23,546 bases of DNA from Candidatus Susulua stagnicola (GCA_030765735.1 JAVCBZ010000031.1:1-23546), one strand, 5' to 3'; shown: positions 8,427-15,368, counted from the stretch's first letter. The notes: generated by a model from the sequence alone, not told the origin. Translations and numbers: made by a program.

Positions 8427-8992
8427 TGAAATTAGAAGATTGGTTAAAATTTTTTAAAGAGCATAGTGATATCAAGATTTTTCATTTCAATCATTTTAAA
8501 ATGTTCAGTAATATGAAAAGTCATAGTTTAAGAATTGCTCTTAAAAGATTAGCCGATAAAAATATTATTAAAAGGGTTTGCCGTGGTTATTATGCTAATC
8601 CCTTTTCCATACCAACAATAGAGGAAATTTCCGCGCAGATTTATAAACCCAGCTACGTTTCTTTAGAATCGGTTCTATCTAATAACGGTATTTTAAGCCA
8701 GATTCCTCAAGCTTTAACTTGTGTTACTGCTAAGACGCCAAGGGTTTTCGATACTGTGTTTGGAACTATTGAATACCGGCAAATTAAGAAAACATATTTT
8801 TGGGGGTTGTACAAAGAAGGCAACTATCTAATTGCTGAGCCGGAAAAGGCTTTGGTGGATTTTATTTATTTCAGGAAGAAAAAAGACGTCGAAAGATCTA
8901 TCTCAGGATTAGATTTTCGTAGTATTAACCGCAAGAAACTAAAAAATTATGCAGAAAAAATGGGAATTGAATTAAGAGGACACCTAACTTAA
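8423..8992 (+). CDS. AbiEi-like antitoxin and repressor
   Basis: This 189-residue partner has an N-terminal winged helix (about residues 25-60, SHSLRIALKRLADKNIIKRVCRGYY) followed by the AbiEi antitoxin domain. Typical phrases are YVSLESVLSNNGIL, QIPQALTCVTAKTPRVF and EPEKALVDFIYF. Such proteins neutralise the nucleotidyltransferase toxin and bind inverted repeats in the operon promoter; a matching repeat is present at 7555-7574. Its start overlaps the toxin stop by four bases, so translation is likely coupled. It starts with two consecutive methionine codons (8423, 8426). The module may be a chromosomal addiction or defence unit; no repeats mark it as a separate insertion. Confidence 0.82.
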   Translation: MMKLEDWLKFFKEHSDIKIFHFNHFKMFSNMKSHSLRIALKRLADKNIIKRVCRGYYANPFSIPTIEEISAQIYKPSYVSLESVLSNNGILSQIPQALTCVTAKTPRVFDTVFGTIEYRQIKKTYFWGLYKEGNYLIAEPEKALVDFIYFRKKKDVERSISGLDFRSINRKKLKNYAEKMGIELRGHLT

Positions 8993-9004
8993 TTTATTGG
9001 CCCA

Positions 9005-9031
9005 AAAGTACCACCTCCGCGGTGGTACTTT
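9005..9031. repeat. Strong hairpin (possible dispersed repeat or terminator)
   Basis: An 11-base perfect inverted repeat (AAAGTACCACC at 9005-9015 and its complement at 9021-9031) encloses TCCGC. It lies between the antitoxin stop and the sigma gene. There is no long T tract after it, so it could equally be a dispersed palindromic repeat or a weak bidirectional terminator. Confidence 0.6.
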
Positions 9032-9049
9032 AATAGGGACGTAAGAATA

Positions 9050-9616
9050 ATGAATGAACTAGAGCTTATTAAGAGATGCCTTCAAAAAGAGAAAAAAGCC
9101 TGGGATATATTTGTTCAGAAGTATTCAAGGCTGATTTACTGGGCTATACGAAAACGTCTAAGTATAAGCAGCTTTAAATTTAGCCAGGACGGTATCGATA
9201 GTATTTTCCAGGAGGTGTTTCTTTCAATTCTCGAAGGTGATAAACTCCGCCAATTAAGAGATGCCAAGATGATTCCAGGCTGGTTGGCAATGATCGCTTC
9301 CAATAAAACGGTTGATTTTATGCGTCGCACAATCCGCGAAGACAGAAGGCTGGTTGTTGATATGCCGGTATTAAAAGACGATAATTTTAGACAAGAACTG
9401 CAGCAAAGAGATTTAATTGACTTAATCGGCAGCAGCATAAATGGTTTATCTGATAAAGCCAAAATTGTTATTTCTTTTAATCTTCTCCAGGGCCGGACCC
9501 ATAAAGAGATTGCTAATATTATGAATATACCTGCAAACTCTGTTTCTACTATAATTGCCAGAGCTAAGGAGAAAATCAAGCAGGATTTAGAAAGAAAGGG
9601 AATAAAAGATTTATGA
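9050..9616 (+). CDS. ECF-like sigma-70 family RNA polymerase sigma factor
   Basis: This 188-residue protein has region 2 (about residues 15-95: WDIFVQKYSRLIYW, DSIFQEVFLSIL and WLAMIASNKTVDFMRR) and region 4 (about 125-180) with a helix-turn-helix reading THKEIANIMNIPANSVSTIIARAKEK. It lacks regions 1 and 3, as in group 4 (ECF) sigma factors. The next gene encodes a zinc-finger membrane protein, the standard anti-sigma partner. The start at 9050 is an ATG after a weak purine-rich stretch. A promoter-like motif shared by its own 3' end and by spoVG suggests targets nearby. Confidence 0.88.
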   Translation: MNELELIKRCLQKEKKAWDIFVQKYSRLIYWAIRKRLSISSFKFSQDGIDSIFQEVFLSILEGDKLRQLRDAKMIPGWLAMIASNKTVDFMRRTIREDRRLVVDMPVLKDDNFRQELQQRDLIDLIGSSINGLSDKAKIVISFNLLQGRTHKEIANIMNIPANSVSTIIARAKEKIKQDLERKGIKDL

Positions 9617-9643
9617 AAGAAAAAAGGCAGTCAGTTCGTCTAT
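9614..9643 (+). promoter_or_regulatory. Putative ECF promoter before the anti-sigma gene
   Basis: TGAAAGAA (9614-9621), 13 bases, TTCGTCTAT (9635-9643). The CGTC core is typical of ECF -10 elements. The same two blocks with the same 13-base spacing occur before spoVG at 10268-10297, while the intervening bases differ. Confidence 0.5.
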
Positions 9644-9687
9644 TATAGGTGGAGAGGGAAAATGGGAAAATTTGGAGTTTAAAAAAT

Positions 9688-10236
9688 ATGGATAAAATGG
9701 AGAAATTAATTAAGCAATATCTAGGAGAGAATTTAAATAAGATTGAAAGAACCGCTGACTGTCTTAATGAGCAAGTTTTAATCGATTACTTTCAGCGTAA
9801 GCTAGACAAGGAAGATTGCCGAAATGCTGAAAAACATCTTGTCGGCTGTGAGTTTTGTCGCAGCCAACTAGATTTGATTTTCCAAGCCGGCGAAGCCTAT
9901 AAGCGCGATAAAGGTGAAAAAGTACCCGAAGAGCTTATTAAAAAAGCACAAGCATTGCTTAAGGCGGGTAAAGTAGGTGCGGGGCTTGCCCCCACCCGAA
10001 GGAAAGGGCTATTTCTTGTTGGCGCAATTGTATTTTTCGTTGCCTCGTTTTTTGTTCCCAAATATTTCTTTCAGTGTTTAGTCGTTACTCTTATTCTGGG
10101 AATGCGCTGGGCCTTTGAGAGCGAGGGCGGCCGTACGCTTATTATGGTGGTTGATTCCTGGCGGCGGCATTCTCATGATCAGGATGATGAAATTTCCCAT
10201 CGTTTAAAGGATAAGTTTCCTTCTGCTCGTCGTTAA
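9688..10236 (+). CDS. Membrane anti-sigma factor with zinc-finger motif
   Basis: I choose ATG 9688 (182 residues) with GGAG about ten bases upstream rather than the GTG at 9649. The N-terminal part has the zinc-binding anti-sigma (ZAS, zf-HC2) pattern: a cysteine near residue 45 in KEDCRNAEKHL, then HLVGCEFC. After a linker, one or two membrane helices cover about residues 108-140 (GLFLVGAIVFFVASFF, FFQCLVVTLILGM). A charged cytoplasmic tail ends in KFPSARR. It should bind and hold the sigma factor encoded just upstream until a signal releases it. The linker (residues 96-104, VGAGLAPTR) is encoded by a GC-rich palindromic repeat, an odd feature shared with dprA. Confidence 0.75.
   Translation: MDKMEKLIKQYLGENLNKIERTADCLNEQVLIDYFQRKLDKEDCRNAEKHLVGCEFCRSQLDLIFQAGEAYKRDKGEKVPEELIKKAQALLKAGKVGAGLAPTRRKGLFLVGAIVFFVASFFVPKYFFQCLVVTLILGMRWAFESEGGRTLIMVVDSWRRHSHDQDDEISHRLKDKFPSARR
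9973..9997. repeat. GC-rich palindromic repeat inside the anti-sigma gene
   Basis: The repeat reads GGGGC, TT, GCCCC with a further GGTG/CACC outer stem and one bulged C. It is translated in frame as VGAGLAP in the linker before the membrane helix. A related copy in dprA (11351-11373) is read in the same frame as GVGLVP. Confidence 0.55.
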
Positions 10237-10267
10237 CCTTCCTCATTTGTAAAAAAATAAAAGTTTT

Positions 10268-10297
10268 TGAAAGAATTTTGCCTTCTGCTTCGTCTAT
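10268..10297 (+). promoter_or_regulatory. spoVG: Putative ECF promoter before spoVG
   Basis: TGAAAGAA (10268-10275), 13 bases, TTCGTCTAT (10289-10297), matching the motif before the anti-sigma gene. Transcription starting shortly downstream would give a short leader containing the AAAGGAGGTGAT ribosome site. Confidence 0.5.
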
Positions 10298-10318
10298 ATA
10301 GTAAAGGAGGTGATTAAG

Positions 10319-10585
10319 ATGATTTTGGATTTCAAAGTTACAAGGCTTCACAAATTCAATGGCGAGGGAGCAACAAAGGCGATGTGTGACATCTCTATTG
10401 CTGATGAGTTCCTAATAAAGGGATTTCGTATAGTCGAAGGCAAAAATGGCCTATTTGTCGGTGTACCTCGCGAAGCGGGCAAAGACGGCAAATGGTACGA
10501 CAGCGCCTTTCCACTAACCGTCGAAACCCGGCAAGCCCTCAATGAAGCAGTCCTATCTGTTTACGAGGGAGAACAACCTGGGTAA
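10319..10585 (+). CDS. spoVG: SpoVG family RNA/DNA-binding regulator
   Basis: This 88-residue protein matches SpoVG in length and motifs (FIKGFRIVEGKNGLFVGVP-like core, WYDSAFPLT, ALNEAVLSVYE). I start it at ATG 10319 because an almost perfect ribosome site (AAAGGAGGTGAT, 10303-10314) precedes it; the GTG at 10310 lies inside that site. SpoVG proteins are small regulators that bind nucleic acid and affect cell division, envelope and virulence genes in Firmicutes and spirochaetes. The very strong ribosome site and its own motif-bearing promoter suggest high, sigma-dependent expression. It lies between the sigma/anti-sigma pair and dprA. Confidence 0.9.
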   Translation: MILDFKVTRLHKFNGEGATKAMCDISIADEFLIKGFRIVEGKNGLFVGVPREAGKDGKWYDSAFPLTVETRQALNEAVLSVYEGEQPG

Positions 10586-10600
10586 TGTACGATGAGTAAT

Positions 10601-10646
10601 GTAGGGGCGGTTTGTCTGTGTCCGTTAGGGTACGAACCGTCCCTCA
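10601..10646. repeat. GC-rich inverted repeat between spoVG and dprA
   Basis: GTAGGGGCGGTTTG (10601-10614) pairs with CGAACCGTCCCTC (10634-10646) with one mismatch and wobble pairs around a 19-base loop. The arms match those of the perfect palindrome at 11461-11486 inside dprA, so they belong to one family. Confidence 0.6.
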
Positions 10647-10697
10647 TCTTGAAGTCACAAACCGATTAACATGGCAATTTAATATTGAAAATAAAAT

Positions 10698-11603
10698 ATG
10701 AGTAATGTCGTTAAATTTAATGATGAGAGGTATCCGCGGTTGCTTAGAGAGATAAAATCGCTGCCGGAGATACTTTACTATAAAGGAAATTGGGACAGCA
10801 GTATTTTTGAAAATTGCTTGGCAGTTGTTGGTTCAAGGAGGATGACAACTTACGGCAAACTTATTACCAATAAACTGGTATCTGAGATAGCAAGGGCTGG
10901 AATAACTATTGTTTCCGGATTTATGTTTGGAATTGATGCTACAGCTCATAAGGCGGCGATAGATGCTGGAGGCAGAACCATAGCAGTGATGCCTTGCGGT
11001 ATTGGTATGATTCATCCCGGGTATCAGGAAGATTTATACAAAGAAATATTAGAGCACAAGGGACTTATTATTTCCGAATTTGAAGGCACTCATCCTCCTG
11101 GGCTTTGGACTTATCCCAAGCGAAATAAAATTGTTGCAGGACTTTCTTATGCAACCATGGTGGTTGAAGCTGGCCAGAAAAGTGGCTCTTTAATTACAGC
11201 AGGGCTTGCCAAGAAATATAAAAGGAGGCTTTTTGCAGTCCCCGGCCCTCTTACCAGTGCGCTTTCAAAGGGTACAGTACAATTAATTAAAGAAGGGGCG
11301 GAAATCGTGACTAGTGCAGAGGATATATTGGCAGGATATGATGTTAATCTAGGGGTGGGGCTTGTTCCCGCTCAAATAAAAGGATTAAACGAATTGGAAC
11401 AAAATATAATCAAAAAAATACAAGAAGAGCCAATGGAGATAGATGTTTTGGCGCGTTTGATAGGGGCGGTTCATGAACCGCCCCTACATGTTTCAGAAAT
11501 TGCGATTACGCTTTCGCTTATGCAGATAAAAGGATTAGTCTTTGAAGAAGGAGGAAAGTACTATGCTGATAAAAGTTTGTTCGGCGGCAAATTCAGGGCT
11601 TGA
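10698..11603 (+). CDS. dprA: DNA-processing protein DprA (Smf)
   Basis: This 301-residue protein has the DprA Rossmann fold: AVVGSRRMTTYG (about 42-53), TIVSGFMFGIDATAHKAAI, AVMPCGIGMIHPG, and the conserved RNKIVAGLS and SGSLITAG segments. A C-terminal winged-helix part lies at about 232-295. It lacks the N-terminal SAM domain seen in some members. DprA loads RecA on incoming single-stranded DNA during natural transformation. Two GC-rich palindromic repeats are read in frame, one in the linker (about residues 218-226) and a perfect one in the winged-helix part (about 255-263). The gene overlaps comM by 41 bases and is itself intact. Confidence 0.9.
   Translation: MSNVVKFNDERYPRLLREIKSLPEILYYKGNWDSSIFENCLAVVGSRRMTTYGKLITNKLVSEIARAGITIVSGFMFGIDATAHKAAIDAGGRTIAVMPCGIGMIHPGYQEDLYKEILEHKGLIISEFEGTHPPGLWTYPKRNKIVAGLSYATMVVEAGQKSGSLITAGLAKKYKRRLFAVPGPLTSALSKGTVQLIKEGAEIVTSAEDILAGYDVNLGVGLVPAQIKGLNELEQNIIKKIQEEPMEIDVLARLIGAVHEPPLHVSEIAITLSLMQIKGLVFEEGGKYYADKSLFGGKFRA
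11351..11373. repeat. Decayed GC-rich repeat inside dprA
   Basis: This stretch aligns codon by codon with the repeat at 9973-9997, sharing GGG CTT and CCC, and encodes GVGLVP versus GAGLAP there. Its own palindrome is degenerate, as expected of an older copy under coding constraint. Confidence 0.4.
11461..11486. repeat. Perfect 26-bp palindrome inside dprA
   Basis: The half-site TAGGGGCGGTTCA (11461-11473) is followed at once by its exact reverse complement (11474-11486). It is translated in frame as IGAVHEPPL within the winged-helix part of DprA. The arms match the repeat at 10601-10646, marking a dispersed palindromic element that has entered a coding region without breaking the frame. Confidence 0.8.
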
Positions 11604-12225
11604 GACTATTGGGGTAGATGTAGAGGTTAACTTGGCAAATAGTGGTTTACCGGCTTTTGAGATTGTTGGTTTGCCTAGTAAGGCCGTAGATGAAAGCAGG
11701 GAAAGGGTCAAGACTGCGATTGTAAATTCCAACATCAAATTTCCGACAAAGAGGATTACTGTTAATTTAGCTCCGGCTGATGTTCCTAAAGAGGGTTCTT
11801 TCTATGATTTACCTATTGCTATTGGTGTTTTGGCATCGATTATGAGCTGTGAACTGCCAAAAAAGAGCCTTTTTTTTGGCGAACTCTCTCTTGACGGAAC
11901 GCTTCGCCATACAAAAGGAGCATTGTTATTATCGTTATTTGCAAAGGAGAGAGGAATCAAAAATATATTTGTGCCTAAAGCTTCTGCAAATGAGGCAGCT
12001 ATTATTAAAGGAGTTAGAGTATACCCTGTAGAAAGCATCAATCAATTGTTAGCATACCTTTTGGGCCAGATACCGCTTGAACCAGCTAAGTATAATGAAG
12101 CAAAGAGCGAATCTGTTCAAGCTGAGTTTGATATGGCTGAAATTTTAGGCCAGGAGCAAGCAAAGAGGGCAATGGAGATTTCAGCGGCTGGCGGTCATAA
12201 TTTTTTGTTATTATGTACACAATAG
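11563..12225 (+). pseudogene. comM: comM 5' part, split by the element
   Basis: I start at ATG 11563, with AAGGAGG at 11548-11554; the start overlaps dprA. The 220-residue product holds the complete Lon-like ChlI domain of ComM/YifB (GLPAFEIVGLPSKAVDESRERV, APADVPKEGSFYDLPIAI, FGELSLDGTLRH). It then breaks off at GGHNF, exactly before the Walker A motif, with the last six residues (LLLCTQ) encoded in or across the inserted DNA. The remainder resumes at 22735. ComM is a hexameric helicase that promotes branch migration of transforming DNA, so this allele cannot make a whole ComM unless the element excises. The truncated N-terminal domain could still be expressed from the dprA operon. Confidence 0.92.
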
Positions 12226-12228
12226 AAC
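12205..12228. other. attL junction (left end of element)
   Basis: The core TT is at 12205-12206 inside comM codon 215 (TTG). The element arm covers 12207-12228. Its reverse complement matches the right-end arm at 22711-22732 in 16 of 22 positions, the dyad expected for a serine-integrase attP. Confidence 0.7.
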
Positions 12229-12294
12229 ATTTGAGTTTGAATTGGTGGCTCAATTGCCCTAAATGCTATACTACCATTCAACCTACTTTAATTT

Positions 12295-12323
12295 TTGCTT
12301 CAAAATAAACAGAGTGGTATAAT
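12295..12323 (+). promoter_or_regulatory. Promoter of the cargo operon
   Basis: TTGCTT (12295-12300), 17 bases, TATAAT (12318-12323). The first cargo ATG at 12333 begins only nine bases after the -10, so the transcript would have almost no leader and no Shine-Dalgarno. Confidence 0.55.
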
Positions 12324-12332
12324 AAAATTACT

Positions 12333-13010
12333 ATGGGAATTTTAGTTGTTATAGTTATACTCTATTTCCTTCCATTCATTATGTCTTTATTCGGGGAGGA
12401 AGAAGATATCCCTGATATAGCTGTAGCGAGTCTTCTTATCGGATGGACAGTTATCTGGTGGTTTATTGGTTTATCTAAAGCTATTGATAGTATTGAGAGA
12501 AAAAGACAAAGGCTTGCCGATGAACAACAATGGCAAATAGACCAAGAATCTCAGGAAAAGTGGCAACGGGCAAGAGACGAAGAGATAGAAAACAAGTATA
12601 AGGGAAAACCTATAGAGACTATTCTATTTGCAAATGATTTGACTGATGGAGAGAAGGCAACATTAATTGCGGAACGAGGAAAATATACACTTGATGAAGC
12701 TCAGGAGTTAATTGTCGCTACAGTAAAAGAAGCAAGGAAAGCCAAACTTCAAGCAGCTAAACGCAAAATATCCAAAAAAGCTCAAGAGTTGCATGGTAAC
12801 ATTCCTTCCGATGACAGACAACCAATCCCAGAAGATGTCCAAAACCAGGTCTGGAACAGAGACAAGGGTAAATGTGTTAGATGTAGTAGCAAAGAGAAAC
12901 TTGAGTTTGACCACATAATCCCATTTTCAAAGGGTGGTGCTAACACAACAAGGAATCTCCAGCTTTTGTGTGAGAAGTGTAATAGGAGCAAGAGTAATAA
13001 TATCGGATAA
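12333..13010 (+). CDS. Membrane-anchored HNH endonuclease
   Basis: This 225-residue protein begins with two hydrophobic helices (about 2-17 and 29-48). A long charged, probably coiled-coil helix follows (about 50-150, ERKRQRLADEQQWQIDQESQ and onward). The C-terminus is an HNH nuclease domain (about 172-225) with paired zinc cysteines CVRC and CEKC, the catalytic FDHIIPFSKGG histidine, and the NLQLLC asparagine. The nuclease domain is complete. The helices would tether it to the inner membrane, most likely facing the cytoplasm, although topology cannot be read with certainty. It is the first gene of the cargo. A membrane-bound nuclease could act on DNA entering the cell, such as phage or transforming DNA; this role is inferred. 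Confidence 0.82.
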   Translation: MGILVVIVILYFLPFIMSLFGEEEDIPDIAVASLLIGWTVIWWFIGLSKAIDSIERKRQRLADEQQWQIDQESQEKWQRARDEEIENKYKGKPIETILFANDLTDGEKATLIAERGKYTLDEAQELIVATVKEARKAKLQAAKRKISKKAQELHGNIPSDDRQPIPEDVQNQVWNRDKGKCVRCSSKEKLEFDHIIPFSKGGANTTRNLQLLCEKCNRSKSNNIG

Positions 13011-13053
13011 TGGCCTCTCATGGCGGGGGTTGCTTTTTGTTTTAGGGTGGTGT

Positions 13054-13482
13054 ATGAAAAAACTAATTTATTTATTACTTGTGGCTATGTTAGTTAGTGG
13101 TTGTACGTCTTCTTTTATGGTGTATCAAAAACAAGATTGGCAGATAGACTATTTTCAAGATTCAAAATGCTTTAAAAAAATTACAGTGAAGGCTTCTTAT
13201 CCAGAGACTTTTAAGGTCGTGATAAGTGTTTTTAGAGATTTAAGTATCAATATATTAAAAAAAGATTATGAGAAAGGTAGCATATTTGGTTCCCGTTCTC
13301 CTTACTTGCGTTATAATTATTATGGGGCATTTTTTAAAGAGATAAACAAGAATGAAATTGAGATAATACTTAAGGCAAACCACATTGCAATATCAAGCGG
13401 ACTGTATCTAGAAAATGAATTTATTCTTTCTCAAATACAAAAAGAATTAGAATTCCAGAGGGTTATAAATGCAGACGAATAA
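13054..13482 (+). CDS. Lipoprotein, first of a tandem paralogous pair
   Basis: I choose ATG 13054 (142 residues) because it opens a classical lipoprotein signal, MKKLIYLLLVAMLVSGCTSS, with lipobox VSGC; the frame upstream overlaps the HNH gene and has no signal. After the signal, the segment TVKASYPETFKVVISVFRD and the later YNYYGAFFKE align with the same parts of the next gene, so the two are duplicates. No enzymatic motif is visible. The product is probably anchored in the inner or outer membrane facing the periplasm. Its last 14 bases overlap the next gene, implying coupled translation. I do not recognise a named family. Confidence 0.75.
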   Translation: MKKLIYLLLVAMLVSGCTSSFMVYQKQDWQIDYFQDSKCFKKITVKASYPETFKVVISVFRDLSINILKKDYEKGSIFGSRSPYLRYNYYGAFFKEINKNEIEIILKANHIAISSGLYLENEFILSQIQKELEFQRVINADE

Positions 13483-13885
13483 AAAGATATATATTTTTGT
13501 AATGTTGTGGTTTTCGTTTTTTATAGGTTGCGCTACTCCGGTTCAACGAACAGAAGCTTGGATAGAAGGGATGAAAAAATTTTCCTATTTTGAAGAAGTA
13601 ACAGTAGAAGCTTCATATCGAGAATGTTTTAAGGCTACAATTAGTGTTTTTCGGGATTGGAATAGGACGATAGTAATAAAAGATTATAATAAAAAAATGA
13701 TTTTTGCTAGGTACGAGGCCTCATTTCCGTCAGCCTATTATAACTATTATGCTGTATTTTTTAACCCAGAAGAAGTAAAAAAGACAAAAGTAATACTTAA
13801 AGGCAAGGGTATGTTTTCTAAAACAAAATTATTCTTGGAAAGAATAAAGAAGGAAATAGAATTACAGCGAGAGCTGAAAGAGTAA
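13469..13885 (+). CDS. Lipoprotein, second of a tandem paralogous pair
   Basis: This 138-residue protein has a lipoprotein signal with lipobox FIGC (about residues 18-21, then ATPV). The body aligns with the preceding protein: TVEASYRECFKATISVFRD, then KDYNKKMIFARYE and YYNYYAVFF. The two share order and length but many residues differ, so the duplication is old or fast-evolving. It starts inside the end of the previous gene (overlap of 14 bases). No known domain is recognised. Retention of two copies suggests a complex of related subunits or diversification under outside selection such as phage or competitor contact; this is inference. Confidence 0.75.
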   Translation: MQTNKKIYIFVMLWFSFFIGCATPVQRTEAWIEGMKKFSYFEEVTVEASYRECFKATISVFRDWNRTIVIKDYNKKMIFARYEASFPSAYYNYYAVFFNPEEVKKTKVILKGKGMFSKTKLFLERIKKEIELQRELKE

Positions 13886-13945
13886 TTAAAGAACATCTAC
13901 TTAATGGGTAATAGAAGATGTAATTTACTAAAAAGGAGGTGGAAG

Positions 13946-14176
13946 ATGAAAAAACTAATTTTACTAACTATATTAAGTCTATGTTTTTTTGGTTGTGCAT
14001 CAGCACTTTTTAGTATCGTTCCAGATTATTGGGATAACCCATATCATTCTTTAAGTTGGGATAAAGATTCTGATTATTGTGAAGCTTACGCATTGGCTAA
14101 TGATAATGGTACTTCTTTAAATTATTATTATCAATTCAAGTATTGTATGATGGAAAAAGGATATGAAAGGAGATAG
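13946..14176 (+). CDS. Small lipoprotein
   Basis: The ATG at 13946 follows a strong AAAAGGAGGTGG site and gives 76 residues; the longer frame from 13904 would hide this site. The signal MKKLILLTILSLCFFGCASA ends with lipobox FFGC. The mature part is short, tyrosine-rich and contains two further cysteines (DYCEAYALAN and FKYCMMEKGYERR), which could form a disulfide in the periplasm. The first 16 bases of the coding sequence are identical to the start of the lipoprotein gene at 13054. I do not recognise a family; short Cys-containing lipoproteins with a C-terminal MxxKGY phrase are common in many Gram-negatives. Confidence 0.7.
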   Translation: MKKLILLTILSLCFFGCASALFSIVPDYWDNPYHSLSWDKDSDYCEAYALANDNGTSLNYYYQFKYCMMEKGYERR

Positions 14177-14181
14177 AAAAG

Positions 14182-14415
14182 ATGACAAAAGGTGAAAGAA
14201 TCGGTGGATTAATTTTAGCCTCACCATTTTTACTGATATTCTTTATCATTGTAGGAATAATAGCTTCAAGTGACTCTACAGGTAATTTTGCAAAAGACTG
14301 CCCTATAATAGAAGTAAAAGAAGAGAAAGACTGTACGTTTTATGTTGCTGGTGAAGGATGGGTAAATGATTTTTGTTCAAACGCAGATAAATATAAGGGA
14401 TACTCTAAAAATTAA
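14182..14415 (+). CDS. Small single-span membrane protein
   Basis: This 77-residue protein follows the previous gene by five bases, with AAGGAG within the end of that gene. It has one membrane helix (about residues 8-29, GGLILASPFLLIFFIIVGIIASS) and a polar tail containing three cysteines (DCPIIEV, KDCTFYV and DFCSN). Its C-terminus is probably periplasmic, where the cysteines could pair. No family is recognised. Its tight spacing indicates co-transcription with its neighbours. Confidence 0.6.
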   Translation: MTKGERIGGLILASPFLLIFFIIVGIIASSDSTGNFAKDCPIIEVKEEKDCTFYVAGEGWVNDFCSNADKYKGYSKN

Positions 14416-14432
14416 TATATAATATTAATATG

Positions 14433-14600
14433 GTGAAAGGAGTAAAATGGAAAATCTGGAAAAGGGAACAATAAAGATAGCGTCTAGTAGTCTCTTGTGG
14501 GTATTTCTTTTTTTAATACTGTTTTGCTTTCTAATTTCATTTCTATCAGGTGACTTTTCAAAGGATAAGGTCCCTGACAAATATAGTTCTTCAAATAAAT
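14433..14600 (+). repeat. Direct repeat, copy 1 (anchor module)
   Basis: From the GGAGTAAAATG ribosome site and start through about 150 bases of coding sequence, this segment closely matches 17588-17762. Long runs are identical, including the part encoding LILFCFLISFLSGDFS. The two genes then diverge completely. Confidence 0.75.
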
Positions 14601-14737
14601 CGTACCCAAAAAAAGTTGTCCCAGACAATAGATGGTTAGAGCTTATACCAGAAGTTTCAGTTCCTATGTATACCCCAGTTGATAGAGCAAGAATGTTGAG
14701 TGGTGAAAAGAATGTTAAACCACTATACCGCAATTAA
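14447..14737 (+). CDS. Small membrane protein with shared N-terminal anchor
   Basis: This 96-residue protein has a single membrane helix (about 14-33, LLWVFLFLILFCFLISFLSG), preceded by a positively charged start, which predicts the C-terminus outside. GGAG lies before the ATG. The first 50 or so residues are nearly the same as those of the protein at 17607, at DNA level too, while the remainder (VVPDNRWLELIPEV onward) is unrelated. This is a module swap: a conserved membrane anchor with a variable exported tail. No function is recognised. Confidence 0.65.
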   Translation: MENLEKGTIKIASSSLLWVFLFLILFCFLISFLSGDFSKDKVPDKYSSSNKSYPKKVVPDNRWLELIPEVSVPMYTPVDRARMLSGEKNVKPLYRN

Positions 14738-14749
14738 AAGGAAGAAATA

Positions 14750-15325
14750 ATGAAGAATAAGGAAAATAAAGTTCAAGGTCTAGTGGATATTATTTTCGAT
14801 ATCCAAAACTCGTCTGCTAAACAGGTGGCTACAATGGACGGGTTTAAGAAATCAGAACTCCCCGATGAAACAATAACTGACATACTAAATGAATTTTTAA
14901 TATTCAATGTACATCAATTCAATAGACTTCTCTTTGATTTGTTTGAAGTAAGCGAAAGGGATGAAATAATGGATGCCGTAACATCTAAGGTGCATGAGCA
15001 CTTAACATATCTTAGTTCTAAATCACCGAGTGAAATTGATAATAATCTTACAGAAAGAGAGTCCCATAGAAGAGAGTATTTTAAATTAAAAACAAAACAT
15101 TTCATTACTTCATGTAATACAAGAGAGGTGGAGTATGCACAGTATAAAATTAAGGCAGAAAAAGATGAGAGTTTAGAGGGAACTTTACTTTGGGAATTCG
15201 GTAAGAAAATTGTAGATATAGCAGGGCAACCGAGAAATGCATTCCTTATTATTAAAATTATCAATATTGATACAGCGTGTCGTATAAATTTTGCTGAACA
15301 AATAAAGAAAGTGTTAGAAAGCTAG
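14750..15325 (+). CDS. Cytoplasmic hypothetical protein
   Basis: This 191-residue protein has no signal or membrane segment, unlike most of its neighbours. It is predicted largely helical, with FNVHQFNRLLFDLFEVSERDEIMDAV and a C-terminal half rich in charged residues. AAGGAAG precedes the ATG by a normal distance, and the gene follows the anchor protein by 12 bases. I recognise no domain. As the only clearly soluble product in this part of the cargo it may be a regulator or partner of the membrane proteins, but nothing in the sequence decides that. Confidence 0.6.
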   Translation: MKNKENKVQGLVDIIFDIQNSSAKQVATMDGFKKSELPDETITDILNEFLIFNVHQFNRLLFDLFEVSERDEIMDAVTSKVHEHLTYLSSKSPSEIDNNLTERESHRREYFKLKTKHFITSCNTREVEYAQYKIKAEKDESLEGTLLWEFGKKIVDIAGQPRNAFLIIKIINIDTACRINFAEQIKKVLES

Positions 15326-15368
15326 TGCCTGGGCAATAAAAACCTTGAGGAAGAAATAAGGAGGCTAT

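Noticed and set aside
12209..12215. TTATG shared by both comM junctions as a longer direct repeat core
   Set aside because: Crossing over there would leave comM out of frame after excision. The TT at 12205 and 22733 keeps the frame and centres the attP dyad.
14914..15264. 116-codon minus strand frame
   Set aside because: It is antisense to a co-directional cargo gene with a ribosome site, and its composition is that of a reversed helical gene.
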